From positions 52,321,379-52,385,378 of the forward strand of contig OX439003.1 in the NCBI GenBank assembly GCA_949316495.1: a DNA stretch of 64,000 bases, in the 5' to 3' direction. The position numbers were made by a program, and so were the translations under genes. This DNA is from Amphiduros pacificus (Eukaryota > Annelida > Polychaeta > Phyllodocida > Hesionidae). Of this stretch, positions 39,568 through 52,304 are shown in pieces. A model generated the notes under the pieces. It was not told the origin of the DNA, did not search any database, and was given only the letters and a program-made list of their open reading frames with translations. Within the stretch, counting starts at the first letter, position 1, and every line of letters starts with the position of its first letter.

Positions 39568-39833
39568 GGCCTGGCACGTTTTGCGCATACCGTACGCCCG
39601 ATAATTCTGGTTCCGGAATAGGGAGAACTATTGGCATTCGTTTTGTTTTAGGGCCGTTGCGTGCGCATCCAATATTGTCCCGCCGGGCCGCCCTATCGTC
39701 CCTATGCCAATCTGGGCGGGTGGATCGGGATCCCGATCACGTGACTTAGCTTCCCCGATCACGTGACAGTACGCCCTGTCAGGTGACAGTACGCCCGGTC
39801 GTGTTCCCGTTTTGGTGCAAAACGAGCCAGGCC
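39568..39833. mobile_element. GC-rich short inverted-repeat element, 266 bp
   Basis: GGCCTGGCACGTTTTGCGC at the left end is matched inverted at the right (GGCCTGGCTCGTTTTGCAC read on the minus strand). The interior is far richer in GC than the surroundings, with GATCACGTGAC twice and AGTACGCCC twice. A clear target duplication is not visible. It lies in the shared upstream region of IFT80 and the CXorf58-like gene, so it could be mistaken for a CpG island. Confidence 0.55.
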
Positions 39834-40505
39834 AAATACACAGTATTTGTAAGATGTTTTTACTTTTAGTTTTATACAACTTCAATTGTGCAAAAATAGG
39901 TCTTTTTTATAATGCAACAAAATAATATCTCACTTTTATCTGTTCTTCTTTAAAATGCATGTGAATAACAGTGGTTACCAAATGAAAGGATATGTTTTGG
40001 CTCCTTTTGCAGTGTCGTCTTCAATCTCATTTTGTCAAGTCTGTTCGGAACTTGTCGTCTGCAAACCACCACCAATTGGCACTGTTAACTGTTATATTCC
40101 TTTAGTAAGTTAGATTATTTGAATATTTCTGATAACCTTAAGTAGCTTTAGTTTATTTCATGATATCTAATGCATCGTAAAATGTCTAGAAAGTTTATGA
40201 AATACAAATTTCTACTTCACTTCTTGATCACTGCCAGGAATTTCTCAAATCAGACATGAGCGGAAATAGTTATCTCAAAGTACAAACCACTGCAAAGATC
40301 TATCGAAACGGATATTGATTAAAATCATTAATGAAATATCCTTTGTAATGAATTATCTTTAGATTAAGCTATTATTTTACATAAATTGATATCTTTATCA
40401 ATATTTTCTGAGAATATGTCAATTATTTACATTTTATTCTGTTACAATCTATGCACTCTAGTCGTCCAATGTAAAATTCGTACTTTTCAATTGGCAAACA
40501 GCGTG

Positions 40506-40519
40506 CGCCGCCATGTTTG
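40506..40519 (-). promoter_or_regulatory. YY1-type motif near the CXorf58-like promoter
   Basis: Minus strand ACAAACATGGCGGC matches the YY1 core (AANATGGCGGC), which in animals clusters at transcription starts. It lies about 100 bases before a plausible 5' exon donor (40613) of the CXorf58-like gene. YY1 occupancy here is inference. Confidence 0.5.
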
Positions 40520-41464
40520 TTTTCACTGGATACCAACAAACCAAAACAAGTCACCTGTCAAAGTGGAAGATTTCACTGTTTGGAGCGCTGCGGGAATAAT
40601 CTTGGAATGGAGGTAGGTCAGTCTTTTTTTCTTGAAATGTCGAAAATAACGGACATATGAACATCTAGCACGATCATCTTGTAAACGGTAATTCATTTGG
40701 CAATAATAACCTGATACTACACAGTGATATGCATTGCATTGAGTCACCGTCAGCAGCAGCCAAAAACTTAGTAAAACTGGTAGAGTAGTACTAAGAGTAC
40801 TCATATATGCAGAGAAAAATACAGTGCCAGATGTACATTATATTCTATAAATACATGCTCAGCTGGTCATGCAGTGCACTGTTGTTGAACTTCAACTGCA
40901 AGTCTCAAGTTAGAACTGTTTATGCCCTGGCCAAAGCAAAGGGCGTATAGACATTATAACATGCCTAGCCCATTTTGTTTATCACAGCTTCCAAAAAAGG
41001 AACAGTCAATAACTGTTTTCCCCATAATCTCATACTTGTACCTTTAAAATATTGTACTCTCAATTCAAATGTCTGGCTGCGGAAGCACCATAACAATACC
41101 CTCGAATAAAATATATTTTTGTATTATCTTTATCTTTATTTAATTGTTTATGTTTGTGTTGTCATAATTGTTAATTGATGGCATAAAATAGTTAATTGTA
41201 GTATTTGATATTGATGTTATGAAAATTTATATTATAGCTAATGAAAAGACAAATAGATTTGTATTGATCTCTTATGTCAATAAAGTATTGAATTGAATAC
41301 TACAAGTAAATATATTCATCATTATGAGATTTTGGTGGGAAAGGTGTAGCTTCAATGAGAATTTTTGCCTTTGGTCAGAATGTAAACCTGGGTTTTGATT
41401 CCTATGTTTTTTCCCCATTAAATATCCACACTATTCTGCTTCGTAATAGAGCTGTTGACACAAG

Positions 41465-44400
41465 ATGTCCAATCACTCTGATGAGAATCACTCAAACCTG
41501 GCGAGTGCCCGCAGCAGTGCCGGCAGTAGAGCTTCATTGAGTATTAAGCTCCCGGTCGCCGCTACACAAGAGAAGGGTGAGGAGAGCATCAAGCAGGAGA
41601 ATGCCCCAGCAATCGTCAGCAGAGGACAATCACATATATCCAGCGGGACTATGGCACCTGCAGGAACACCAACTAAAGTGGTGCCTGACAAATTAGAGTA
41701 AGAAGAAACTTGAAAAATGAATATCTTATTTTGTGCTGACTATAGTATGCAATGTTACCTCACTAAAAGTTTTGGTCAATAATAACATTTTTTGTCTAAT
41801 AATTAAGACCAAGTAATGTTGTATTTACACAACAAATAAGTAATATATAAGGAGATCTTACAAAACATTTGTTTTCAAAATATTAATTTTTCCAGTGTGG
41901 AGAGGATTGATTCAGTGTATATTATTGAGAGAGCATGGCTGTCATATCGTGATAGACAAATGTTCAGATTGCTGAAGCACGCCATATGTGCAGCAGTGAG
42001 TATCTATCAGTCACAAAGTTTTAAAAAAATAAGGTTTTTATTTAATGTATAAAGATAACCACCAAGAACATCATAAGAGAAAGTATTAAAAGTTTCTTTT
42101 TTGTGTTATGTAAAAAAAATTATGGTTATATTTTTAGTTTAATCAGTATTAAAATAGTTGAGAATGGTCAGTATTCCTCATTTCATGTTTGTTTCCACTT
42201 TTCAGGAACATTCTTTATCTCATGAAATAATGAGGAAGGTTTGTCCAAAAGAGGCAGAATTTTTAAAGGACAAATGTGTGCAAAGCAAGGTCAGATTCAG
42301 GTAAAGTTATTAAAATAATTGATTTATTGTTTATATTACATCAGTCCTTAGTTACAAATCTCTCATTCAAAGTTATTAAGATATTATAGATATTGACTTG
42401 TTGGAATTGACATGATTTGCACAACCATTTTTACAGCTACATTACATTTCAAATTCAACATGACTTGAAATGTTTTGATATATTATTTTTCTTGTTATGA
42501 TTGTAGCCGCACATCTTTTTTAAATCCACTTAATGAACTTAATGCATGGGAAATATAAAGGCATGGACATGTTTTATTGTATTACATAATGTTTTCAGCA
42601 CATTATTTTCTTTACAATCACATATGATTTATTAAGACTAGCATGTCACTAATTATTTGAAATCGGAATGTGAATCACACAGGTTTGGTGGATCTGAGTT
42701 CCCACCGCTAATATACTTCAAGATCTTCACAGGCACACAGAATGGGATGGGAGTCAAGTACTTGAGTGGACGTCGCATGATCAAGCCTGCATCTGAGGTA
42801 GAACCTCGTCACCATCACTTTCTATAGCACCATTGTTTTATTTTGGGTGACTGAAAAAATTATTATTAGCATGCTAAAAACAAAGCAAGATTTTTCCCGA
42901 TATTTAAGAGACATCCCAACTGAAATTTGTCTTGGTGATAAGCAATTTTGTTTCCATGATAGTGAATACTGACTTGTTTTAGGCAGCACAAGATGCATGT
43001 GATATCATGGGCCATCGTAAGTTTCTAGACCAGGTGATACAAGATGCAGTTCATCATGACACGCACAAGATAACAGACCAGGTTGACGTCACCACTCTCA
43101 AAGATTACATGCAGGTTAGCCAAAAATCTATTTCATGTCATATTTCCTCAAAGTTAAATTAAGTATCTGTTGCACTCTAACATGTTCTGCATTGTTACTG
43201 TTTCTTTTTGTTTTCAGTATTTGAGCATTCTAGATGAAACTCCTTCTTATATGGGAGGGAGAGATAATTTCTGGAGGAAGCTTACCCTTGAAGGTAATCA
43301 ACAATTAAAATCTTAAAATCTTAAAATATGATAGATATTACAAAATATGTAAACTGCCTGTGTGAAAACAAATAATTTCAGGGTTAAATGTGGAACAGAT
43401 AATTTGTTGTAATGGAGTTATATCATGGTTTTTTTTCTCATTTTAGCACTGCCCAGACAAACAATATTCTATGATGTGGTTGAGTACCTTCTCAGTCGTC
43501 AGCTGTCTTCTCGCCTCCAGATGGAGCTGCCATCACTATTGGTTAAACCAGTCAATCAAGACATGCAAATGGAGCACATCCGAATTATATCCGAAGTCAG
43601 GTGAGAACAGATAAGCTAAAATAAAAATAGAACTGTCTTCTTTGATCCAATAAATAATATTTGTACTGTGGACTGCCATTGTATTAATATATGTAGAGAT
43701 TTTAAAAGATATATATATATATATTTTTCAGTAGAGATTAACCAATTTGTCAGACATTATGGTGTTTTGTGAGCACTTGTCAGTTCTCCCAAAATTTCAT
43801 GTTGTAGTGTAGATAAGTTTCATTTGATATGTAAAATTTGCATTGTCATCCAGATTTCCCTGACCCACACACACAGAGGAAAATATATTATTTCCCAATT
43901 AAAGAAAGCAATGTTATAAATAATTTCAGATCTCCTAGCCCTTCCGCTCATTATCCAACACGTGTAGCTTTGAAATCTAGAGAAAAAACTCAGACCACAG
44001 GGCGGAGAACCAAACAGGCAAAAACCAGGGCATCAAAGATGAGGAAAATGTATGAAGCTCACAGACAGGTAAATAACCACATCTCACTGTTAATTTAATA
44101 CATAAATCATGTATTCATATATTTTTTTTCATATGGAATATAATTTTGCATCAATTATTTGATTATTCTTGTCTGTTATATATGCTGAAAGAGATAAATG
44201 ACACCTGAATGCCAACATCTACTTTTCCATTCATTTTCTGTCGAGTTAATAGAGATATTGAAATATTTTATCATTATGCACACTAAAAAAAAAATAGACA
44301 ATGAATCCTTGGAAAATTGAAATTTCATCTGGTTATGTGAAAATAAATGTTATGGAAGTGAGGTATTGTCTTGTTTGCTGGGTGTTTTGTGGAAAAGAAT

Positions 44401-44760
44401 TTATAGATTTAATAATTTTAGACAATTTTGTGTAATATTAACATTTGTACTTCTGTCTGATATCAATCTATTTGAAAGATATAAATTAAATGCCTTTCTT
44501 TTTTGCCGAACCGAGATTTGGTTTCATTAATGATATTTATTTATTTTGAAACAAAGGAGAACACACCAAGAACAGATTTGGATGATAACGAGCGATCAAC
44601 TCCAGGATTTTCATATGATGAAGATGAATTTGATCCTGAAGAAGAAAGGTGGGAAGAAGAGGCAAATAAACTATTTGAATGGACACAAGAATTATCATAT
44701 GATGACATAGCGGCCACACCACGGCTAGCAACATCACAAACATTGCAATCTGTTCAATGA
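41465..44760 (+). CDS. CXorf58: CXorf58-like protein (complete, 9 coding exons, 415 aa)
   Basis: Homologue of the human protein CXorf58, which has no firmly established biochemical role. Exons: 41465-41697, 41896-41995, 42206-42300, 42683-42797, 42983-43114, 43218-43293, 43447-43600, 43930-44068, 44557-44760, all GT-AG and in phase, giving 415 codons and a TGA. Conserved stretches include IERAWLSYRDRQMFRLLKH, KHAICAAEH, FPPLIYFKIFTG, KYLSGRRMIKPASE, GGRDNFWRKLTLE and RRTKQAKTRASKMRKMYEA; human CXorf58 has matching blocks (IIQRAWLS, FRLLKHAICAAE, FPPFIVFKIF). The 77-residue N-terminal exon is low-complexity and poorly conserved. The C-terminal exon is strongly acidic (FSYDEDEFDPEEERWEEE), longer than I recall for human. 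The ATG has context AAGATGT; an acceptor at about 41449 suggests an upstream noncoding exon near 40500-40612 (donor GAG|GTAGGT). Head to head with IFT80 and tail to tail with DYNLT2B, suggesting but not proving a ciliary or sperm role. Confidence 0.9.
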
Positions 44761-45265
44761 TGAGGACAAAATCCAGCATATTGCATAGGATATTTAATGA
44801 TACATGGTAACGATTCATGTTCACATGTGAAAAGCTATGGTAACAGGAATGTGCTGCCACCAAATGCACACTTGTAATTCAAGTGACAGTGCTGTCCCCT
44901 TGTGTGGAAAGTGGTCAGCAGATTCAGGCAACAACATTATAGAAAATCAGAGCAGTCAAATCTGACATTTGATTAATATGGTGTTATATTTTTTATTATT
45001 TGATATACATTGTGCAAATAGAATTGCATTTTTCTGTGATACAAATGTACCTTGCTCTATTCTCGTATTAATGTATGTCAAAAGTGCTATGATTCTATAT
45101 ATGTATAAATGTAAATTTATATACTTTTTTTTAATGTACATGGTATTAAAAAATTCATGTGCAAATTTGAAAAATGGTCGATTTTAATGGAAAAAAGTAG
45201 AAATTTCCAAATGCCAAAGTGATAAAAGTTTTCATGGCATTTATCTTAGCAGCAGAAATTTTGTA

Positions 45266-45271
45266 AATAAA
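45266..45271 (+). terminator. Poly(A) signal AATAAA of the CXorf58-like gene
   Basis: AATAAA lies about 505 bases after the stop codon of the CXorf58-like gene, in the correct orientation and before any other gene. It is the most plausible cleavage signal, though other AT-rich hexamers are nearby. Confidence 0.5.
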
Positions 45272-47185
45272 CTATATATATAAAAGACAAACATGCATTG
45301 AGTTTTTTAATGTTTCATTTGCCAAGTATGAATTCATAAAATTCAATCCTCTTGCTTCCAGAGATGAAAATCTCCTAATCTGAGAGAAAGATATTATAAT
45401 GTCTATATTTATAAAAAAATACCCTGAAAACTTCCTAAACATATGTCGATCACTTTAAGATAATAAATTTCCACATATAGGGCCATTAGAAATATTTGAG
45501 TTTTTAAGCAACTTTTGACCATTTATGTTTCACGGCTTTCAAGAACTTTGCTCCACAATCACAATGGAAATTGATTCAAGAGAAAATTGTTTGAAAGTAT
45601 ATCTTTTGAGTTTTTAAATCCCCAGATAGACCAGTGACACAATTTTGGACTTAAGTAAAGTGTAGGTGACAAATGTAGGTGAAATGTGTTCACTTGTGTT
45701 TCAAAGGTTTCTGATTTAAAAAAAATATTTTAGAGTTAATACTCAATTTTAATCATACAAATATGTAACTTCTATTTTTTTAAATAGAAAATATCTCTGA
45801 GGTTAATTATGTCAAGTTTGAAATGGAGTCCTTCAATTTATCCTCTGTCAGTTACAAGGAATTTGGATGAATTGTAAAGATATTTTCAGCAATATACATA
45901 TTTGTATGATTGCAGTTGGGTAAGAAACCATGGAAACACAAGCAAACTTTTGAATTCACCTTAAACCTCCCACAAAATATGATTATCCTGTAGTTTGCAC
46001 AGAGTAACATCATCATGGGGCATTTAATTTACATGCATGGATCCTACTTTCACAAAACATGTCATGTCTTTGCTAATATTGCTTATATTGACTTGATTCT
46101 TGGACTAAAATTTCTCGTTTATTATGTTCTTTCCCACCTATGCATCATGCAGTGTGTGCTCATTCTTAAAGTCAATAATCATGTCTTAAGTTGATAGTCA
46201 TTCTTCATTAACTTCGGAAGAGAATATCACTTTTCCACCAAAAGAAACATATTTTACTTGTATTATTACGCATACAAAATACAGCTATTTACTAAAGTTC
46301 AAAATCATTTTAGAATAAGACTGTTTAATAGAAGTTAAAGTCTCTCTTAACTCTTAACTTTTACAAGACGCAGTCAAGCATAGTTTTCTAATTTATATTT
46401 GTATATAAGATACAAAATTTAACTAAAGACCAATGAGAGACTTAACATTATAAATAACATTTATTTTCATATCATTTTTCACAGTATGTGATTTACACTA
46501 TATTACAAGTAATTTTTAACATGAAAATGTAATACAATATAACATCTTATAAAACATGAAATTAAACCTGAAGCATTATACAGATATTTGGACGGAATAA
46601 TGTTCCTATAATTCTGGGTATGGCATGTTTTACAAGGAAACAGCATATTTACATGATATTTACAAGCCATGGTTATGTTGTCTTTATGTGATATTTCTAT
46701 GAAACCAATGAAATGCTTCAATTCAATGTTATGTCAATCTTACCAGGTAATATATTGTCTGTAATCAAAACTTAATCCTGCAAATTCCTCTGATCAAACT
46801 GAAGGGAATGTTTTTTTTTCCATTGCTGTATTTTCAATATTGCCTAAGGTTATCTGGGTAACTATAGAGTGTGTCATTAACAAGATAATGATATGGTGTG
46901 GAAGTAAATATAAAACCTTTAAACTTTGCTACAGTAGTATGGCTGGCAATATGAGATAATACCACAGCAAGTTGGACAGTTAGCTTCCCATATTTATATA
47001 TTTATTAGTTGATATCTAGGAATGTTTTCTGTACCATGCATCACATATGTGCTTCTTCAGACTGATGTAATCAAAAAAATATAACTTCATGAATTGAATA
47101 AAATCTCATTTTTCAATAAATACACGGAGATCATTAAGGATATTGATAAAACTACATGCAGCAAATTTGGAAATTTATAGAATTA

Positions 47186-47191
47186 TTTATT
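47186..47191 (-). terminator. Poly(A) signal AATAAA of DYNLT2B
   Basis: On the minus strand AATAAA occurs about 180 bases downstream of the DYNLT2B stop codon. Position and orientation fit a cleavage signal. Confidence 0.5.
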
Positions 47192-47370
47192 AAAGTAGAT
47201 TGAGCCAGCCAAGAGGATATTCATTGGTCAGACTGTTCAATTTTTTTGTGAGCAATTAAATCATGCCTGGTCGATCTAACTGTGCTGTCTGTCAATAGAT
47301 GCGAAGCTCTGGTAACATCAGCATGATATGTCATGTCTGTAGTAGCAGTATATCTTTGTCCTGTGGCCAA

Positions 47371-50300
47371 TTAGTAATAGAACACTCCAAATGCAGCTGC
47401 CACACAGAATAAAGAATCCTGAAAATTTGATAAATAGATATTTTAACAGTCCATTATCATTAACTTTCATTTTGGTCACCACTGATTTAAATAGAATCCA
47501 GTCATGATAATTACAAAGTTTACTGACTATTTTTTTTTAACTTCAGAGAAAGTATCAGACTTTGTACCTACATTCATGAATATATCTTGTGCATAATTAT
47601 CTGTATCTGAATCCCAAAAACACCGACACCCCATTCTGAAAGGAAAATTACATTTATGCAATTTTAATAAATCGTATGAAGACTACTTCAGTCACAAAAA
47701 ACTGCATGTTAAGTTCATACATTTACATGATATATTTCTTATATGATGTGTTCTGATGTTTATTATACAATTTCCAACATTTTAAATTAATGTTCTGAAC
47801 AGGATTAATTCACACAATCCCAAAACATTGGGATGAAGTTGTTATAACTTACTTGACCCCTTCTCCCCTTTGTTCACCTATTGCTACTTGAACGATGAAT
47901 TTGTATCTGTCATATCCTAAATCTGAAATGGAAATTTTGAACAAGTTCTCAGACATTCACTCAAAAATTTTATTCTCTTGAATTAGAATTAAACAAAAAC
48001 GATTTTTTCAAGTATTTATATTATGCTAATTATTTATCACAATAAGAGATAAGTACTTTTCCCTCAATATTGGAAATGACCACATTAAAATAGGACATCG
48101 TTAAATCAAATATATATATTTTCACTTGAGATCTCAGAGACAAGAGCATTACAAGCAGACAATGTGGCATAAGAATAATACAAACACATATACCTTTTAA
48201 TTTATCTTTGATTTCATCAACTATTAGTTTTGTTAAAGGTGTAATTTCATCGCCATTATATTGCTGGTCTGTCAACTTATCCACAAGAGTAGAATGGATT
48301 GCCTCCTTGACTATGACTGGTCTGAATCTGAAAGAATATGGAAACAAGTGGATATCTTATAAAGCAAATCAAACAAAGAAGATTATGTTGGGTTGTTTTG
48401 AAGCACTTGTCAAAATAAACAAAGCAACTCAGTACATTTCTCTCCAACCAACTTTCTTTCTGGTTGCCCTGTGAGAATTGAAGCAGAAGTTTGAAGCAGC
48501 TGTCTTTTACAACTTTTGCATAATTATATAATTTCCATGGCAATAAACAGCATTTAAACATGACGTGCTATTGTATAATATAATACCTGAAGTTGATATT
48601 TGGTACTCATGATGATGGCATCTCAAACTTAAGTTGTGGGATCACTAGAAAGTTATTTCATCATTTTCACAGCAAAATATTTGAGCTATAGCCAGGAACA
48701 AGGAAGACTTTCCTACCTAAAAGGCACTACATAATTTAATTTTCACATCCATTTTTTTTGCTGTCTTCTTTATCTACATCTATAAGTTTATTCAGAAAAA
48801 ATACATTAGGCACATAACTGCTTCACCAGGTATAATTACCAGTATTATTGGTTAGAGTATTAACTTTAGTATTTGTATCGCTGGTGGTATATCTGCTCAT
48901 ATTTAAATCAGTCAAGTAATGTAAAATAGTTGGAAAAGGTCTCAAAAGTTCCTAGAAAAGGCCTCAAAAGTTCCTAGCCATTTCATTATAGAATGCAGGG
49001 ATCTTGTTTGGGGAAGACATGAGACAATGGCTTCTCAAAGTCACAAATGTCTCAGTCTGATCCATACCTGGGGAGACAACGGACCCATCCAACTTTATAA
49101 GATAATTTGTAGTCAAAAGTGCCTTTTAATAGCCTTACAACATTGTCTTACTTAAATTTGAATTGTCTCGTCAATTTTAGTTTCTCAGGAGACAAAAGTC
49201 ACATCATGCAGTGTAATGCAAAGCGTCAAACAGTGTTCCCATGTTTGAGTCAGTTATGTGATGTTTTCATGAATATCCTGCAGAAAATTCAAATTTGGTA
49301 CCAAAATTAGATTGAGATTATAGAAACCTATCCGTCATCCGCGAATATCAGTGAATTCGACCCAAAGTGAAGTCGGCCCCCAAGAGAAGCTGGCCCTGAT
49401 CACTCTGTAACGGCTCAAAACTCAGGCAATCTCCTTCGAGAAGGCTATTTGACCCTGAGGGCATTGGCTAACCCTAGGGAACTTTGGTAGCTGTTAATTT
49501 GCTTCTGGTAACCTTATAATCTAGCCACTTAAATCTGGGGGCCAAATTCTCCTGGGGCCGAATTCTCCTGGGGCCGAATTCTCCTGGGGCCAACTTCTCC
49601 TCGGGGGTGACTTCACTTGTTACCTCAATTGCTACCCAATGAGAAAAGCTGTGCATCAATTTGTTTTAGGATGTCATAACAGACAGCAATGCGCCGACAT
49701 GACACACTGCATGTATGGAGACAGGACTTTATACAAACAAGATTGAGTATGGGAGGCACAAGACATAATAGAATGCCAGGAACCAGACCATAACTTATGG
49801 CATAAATCTCACTGTTTGAGCACTGCTGTAATGTGCAAAATTAAAAATTGTTAGTCCCACTGCTACTACTACTAGTACTAGGTCTACCCAAGTCTGTAAC
49901 GTTAGAAATCAAATTTATAATAATATTTTTATTGACCATCCAGATCATTAGACATTACAGATACATAGTCCTATAATACAACCTTAAAACAAGAAAAAGT
50001 GGCGCTCCACATGTAACACGGATGGGAAAAAAATTAACAAACAAAACAAAAATTACAATAAACAAAACAAAAATTACAATAAACAAAACAAAACAAAAAA
50101 TTACAACAAACAACAACAAAATATATTTAAACACAAACAATCATTGCAAACTGATGGGGTAGGTGAAATTATTTTTATTTGTCTCTTAAAAACATTTAAT
50201 TTGGTACATGAACGATTTTTTTAGCACATCTGTATGCAAAGATGTGCCTTTCCAAGCTCGATTACGTAAGTTGCTCTATTATCGCTCAGGCGCTAACCGC

Positions 50301-51148
50301 AAATCATCGATCAGACTTTTACATTGTCATCTGACTTCTAATCGTCCGATTTACACCAAATTTGAACTAAACTTACTGATATTCCTTGTTCTATCGATTG
50401 GGAAGCATTTCCAGGCAATTTAAAAAGATAATTTTATGAAACGATGGGCGAGCATGATGACATCGTTCTGAACGTTCTGCTTTGTTTACATGACGCACTT
50501 CTTTTCTTTTGTTCACTTCTTTTAGATATGTATTCATTCGCCGGACGCATGCGCGAATTGGAATCTTTCGCAAGCAGACGACGAACACTCCACAGTGGCG
50601 TCAGTTGCTTTAACAATTATGACCACAGAAAAAACCGAATTACAACCCACAGGAAACAACTACCCATTTCCCATGATCGTACCGATCACAGAATAACACA
50701 GATAGTCCCTTTTTGATATCCACTGCCTGTCGGCAGTGGATATCAAAAAAGGACCATCCGTGTTACAAAAAATAAGTGGCACAATGAATTTGTCATTTTG
50801 CGGGATTTTACTTCAAAATGAAGGTTCTCCGAATAAACCAGAGCCTGGCAGAGGGAAGGGAATAAGAAAGATGAAAAAAACCAAGGACAATTTGTTGGGT
50901 TGCATACTTTCTCTATCATACTAATCATAGTCTATAGACTAGTCCATGGTTACACCAAATTGTCAAAAGCTTGCAAAAGTTGCCAAAACACAGACCTAGT
51001 TAGGCTAGTACCTGCAAGCACCTGTTCACTGAAAATTACTTAACGAAAGCACCTGTCTTGGCAGTGACATGGACAATACTTACTTATGTTGAAAATTTGG
51101 TCTAATCACATATGTGTTGTTTGATTGATCGCCTTCCACTTCAGTCAT
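47371..51148 (-). CDS. DYNLT2B: DYNLT2B (TCTEX1D2), Tctex-type dynein-2 light chain (complete, 5 exons, 126 aa)
   Basis: Light chain of cytoplasmic dynein-2, the retrograde intraflagellar transport motor. Exons on the minus strand: 51148-51084, 48327-48194, 47922-47853, 47635-47572, 47418-47371 (ends TAA). All are GT-AG with consistent phases, total 381 bases. The product starts MTEVEGDQSNNTYVIRPNFQ and continues FRPVIVKEAIHSTLV, LGYDRYKFIVQVAIGEQRG, CRCFWDSDTDNYAQDIFMN and DSLFCVAAAFGVFYY. These match human TCTEX1D2 block for block, including the invariant GEQRGEGV, CFWD-DTDNY and the aromatic C-terminus. The Tctex1 fold fills almost the whole protein; only a short N-terminal tail precedes it. 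Intron 1 (2.8 kb) contains a long hairpin at 50693-50766. The start codon lies about 90 bases from YY1-type motifs shared with a divergent plus-strand gene. Confidence 0.97.
49350..49620. repeat. Inverted GGGGCCGAATTCTCC-type repeats (MITE-like)
   Basis: CCGAATTCTCCTGGGG is present in tandem at about 49540-49590, and a diverged inverted counterpart (GAATTCGACCC...GTGAAGTCGGCCCCCAAGAG) lies at 49353-49392. The outer parts also pair (GTGAAGTC / GACTTCAC). This looks like a small element with subterminal repeats in DYNLT2B intron 1. Confidence 0.45.
50693..50766. repeat. Near-perfect hairpin, ~33-bp stem, 4-6 base loop
   Basis: GTCCCTTTTTGATATCCACT + GCC is followed by TGTC and then GGCAGTGGATATCAAAAAAG + GAC. 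Pairing continues outward as AACACAGATA / CATCCGTGTT with two mismatches. It sits in DYNLT2B intron 1. Confidence 0.85.
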
Positions 51149-51228
51149 TTTGACAGACTTTGACGCGACAGGATGCTAACGAAACGTGGAAACTTAACTG
51201 TCTGCAGGAATTTGGCTTGTAAACATCC

Positions 51229-51334
51229 AAGATGGCGACCCTAACAACGTAGCCTCTAACCAGTAAAGAGCTGTTGGTTTGAGATTATAATTCCAATCAT
51301 GTGACTTCTGGCGCGATTATCCAAAATGGCGAAG
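51229..51334 (+). promoter_or_regulatory. Probable bidirectional promoter with two YY1-type motifs
   Basis: AAGATGGCGACC (51229-51240) and AAAATGGCGAAG (51323-51334) lie between the DYNLT2B start codon (51148, minus) and a plausible first-exon donor on the plus strand (51399). The interval is richer in CpG than its surroundings. A loose RFX X-box-like match (GATGCTAACGAAAC, two departures from consensus) lies at 51172. Confidence 0.5.
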
Positions 51335-52304
51335 ACGCAGTGGCCCATCCCACTTTTCAAATTATGTTAAAATATCAGCACAGAGCCTGCATAAAGAGGT
51401 AGGTTTGACGCAAACTGTCCTCGTGAGTTCACATTGCCTGCTGCTGCCTCAAATGGATAATCGATTTTCTCAGCACACTAGATTCGCTGCTGGTATATTG
51501 CAGCGCTGCCCCAAGAAATCCTGCAATGTTTTTGTTTTTCCATTTGACTTTGTCTATCAATATTTTACAGTAACAGTTCAATTTCACATCTCACAGATTC
51601 ATGAATGTTTCAGAAAGCTTTGTATTTTATAGTTACAGATGAAGTGTCAACATTTTAAGAAAAAGAAAATCAAGAGATTTAAGATTGAAAAATCAGTGTT
51701 TATAGTTAGATACTCAACTGCATAGAGTTTGGGAATATATTTCATGAATATTTACATACTGGCAAACACACATGGGGCTCTTTTTTGGACAATGATGACA
51801 TGTAAATTTCACAGGGCTCTTCTCACTTCAACAAAAAATTAAATCAAAATAAATATGATAAAACAGGTCAGACTCTTGTGGGTTTGAACGTGTGGGATAG
51901 TGGGCTGGCGTCACACACGTCAGCATCGATGCTGCATGCAAGCCTACTCTGTTATCGCCTTCCCAAGCGACAGGAAGTTGATCTATATTTCGGTACTTGT
52001 TACATGGACAATGAGAGAGGTAGATTGTGTTTATGGATGCGTAGCATGATACAGGTATAACACTCCATGACAGTACTCCCAAATGGGCAATAGATCTTTG
52101 ACTATGGTGGTCTGTTTTCACTGATGGAACTCACTTAGTACTAACATTGTAAGTAATATGTAGCAACCATCACAGGAATATGGTGGTAACGTCACAAACA
52201 CTGATTTCTGTGACCCGTCGGCAGCATTGCCACTTGTATGGTTCTGAAATATGTGTTTATATATTTTGATATGAGAGCATCAAGGTGATTATCTTGGACT
52301 AATT

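Larger units (their letters stand above)
44761..47370. other. Convergent intergenic region between CXorf58-like gene and DYNLT2B
   Basis: 3' untranslated sequence and spacer, very AT-rich, with poly(A) signals facing each other at 45266 and 47186. Nothing else recognised. Confidence 0.6.

Noticed and set aside
39628-39885. 85-residue minus-strand frame in the GC-rich block
   Set aside because: Falls almost wholly inside the inverted-repeat element; high GC alone keeps it open.
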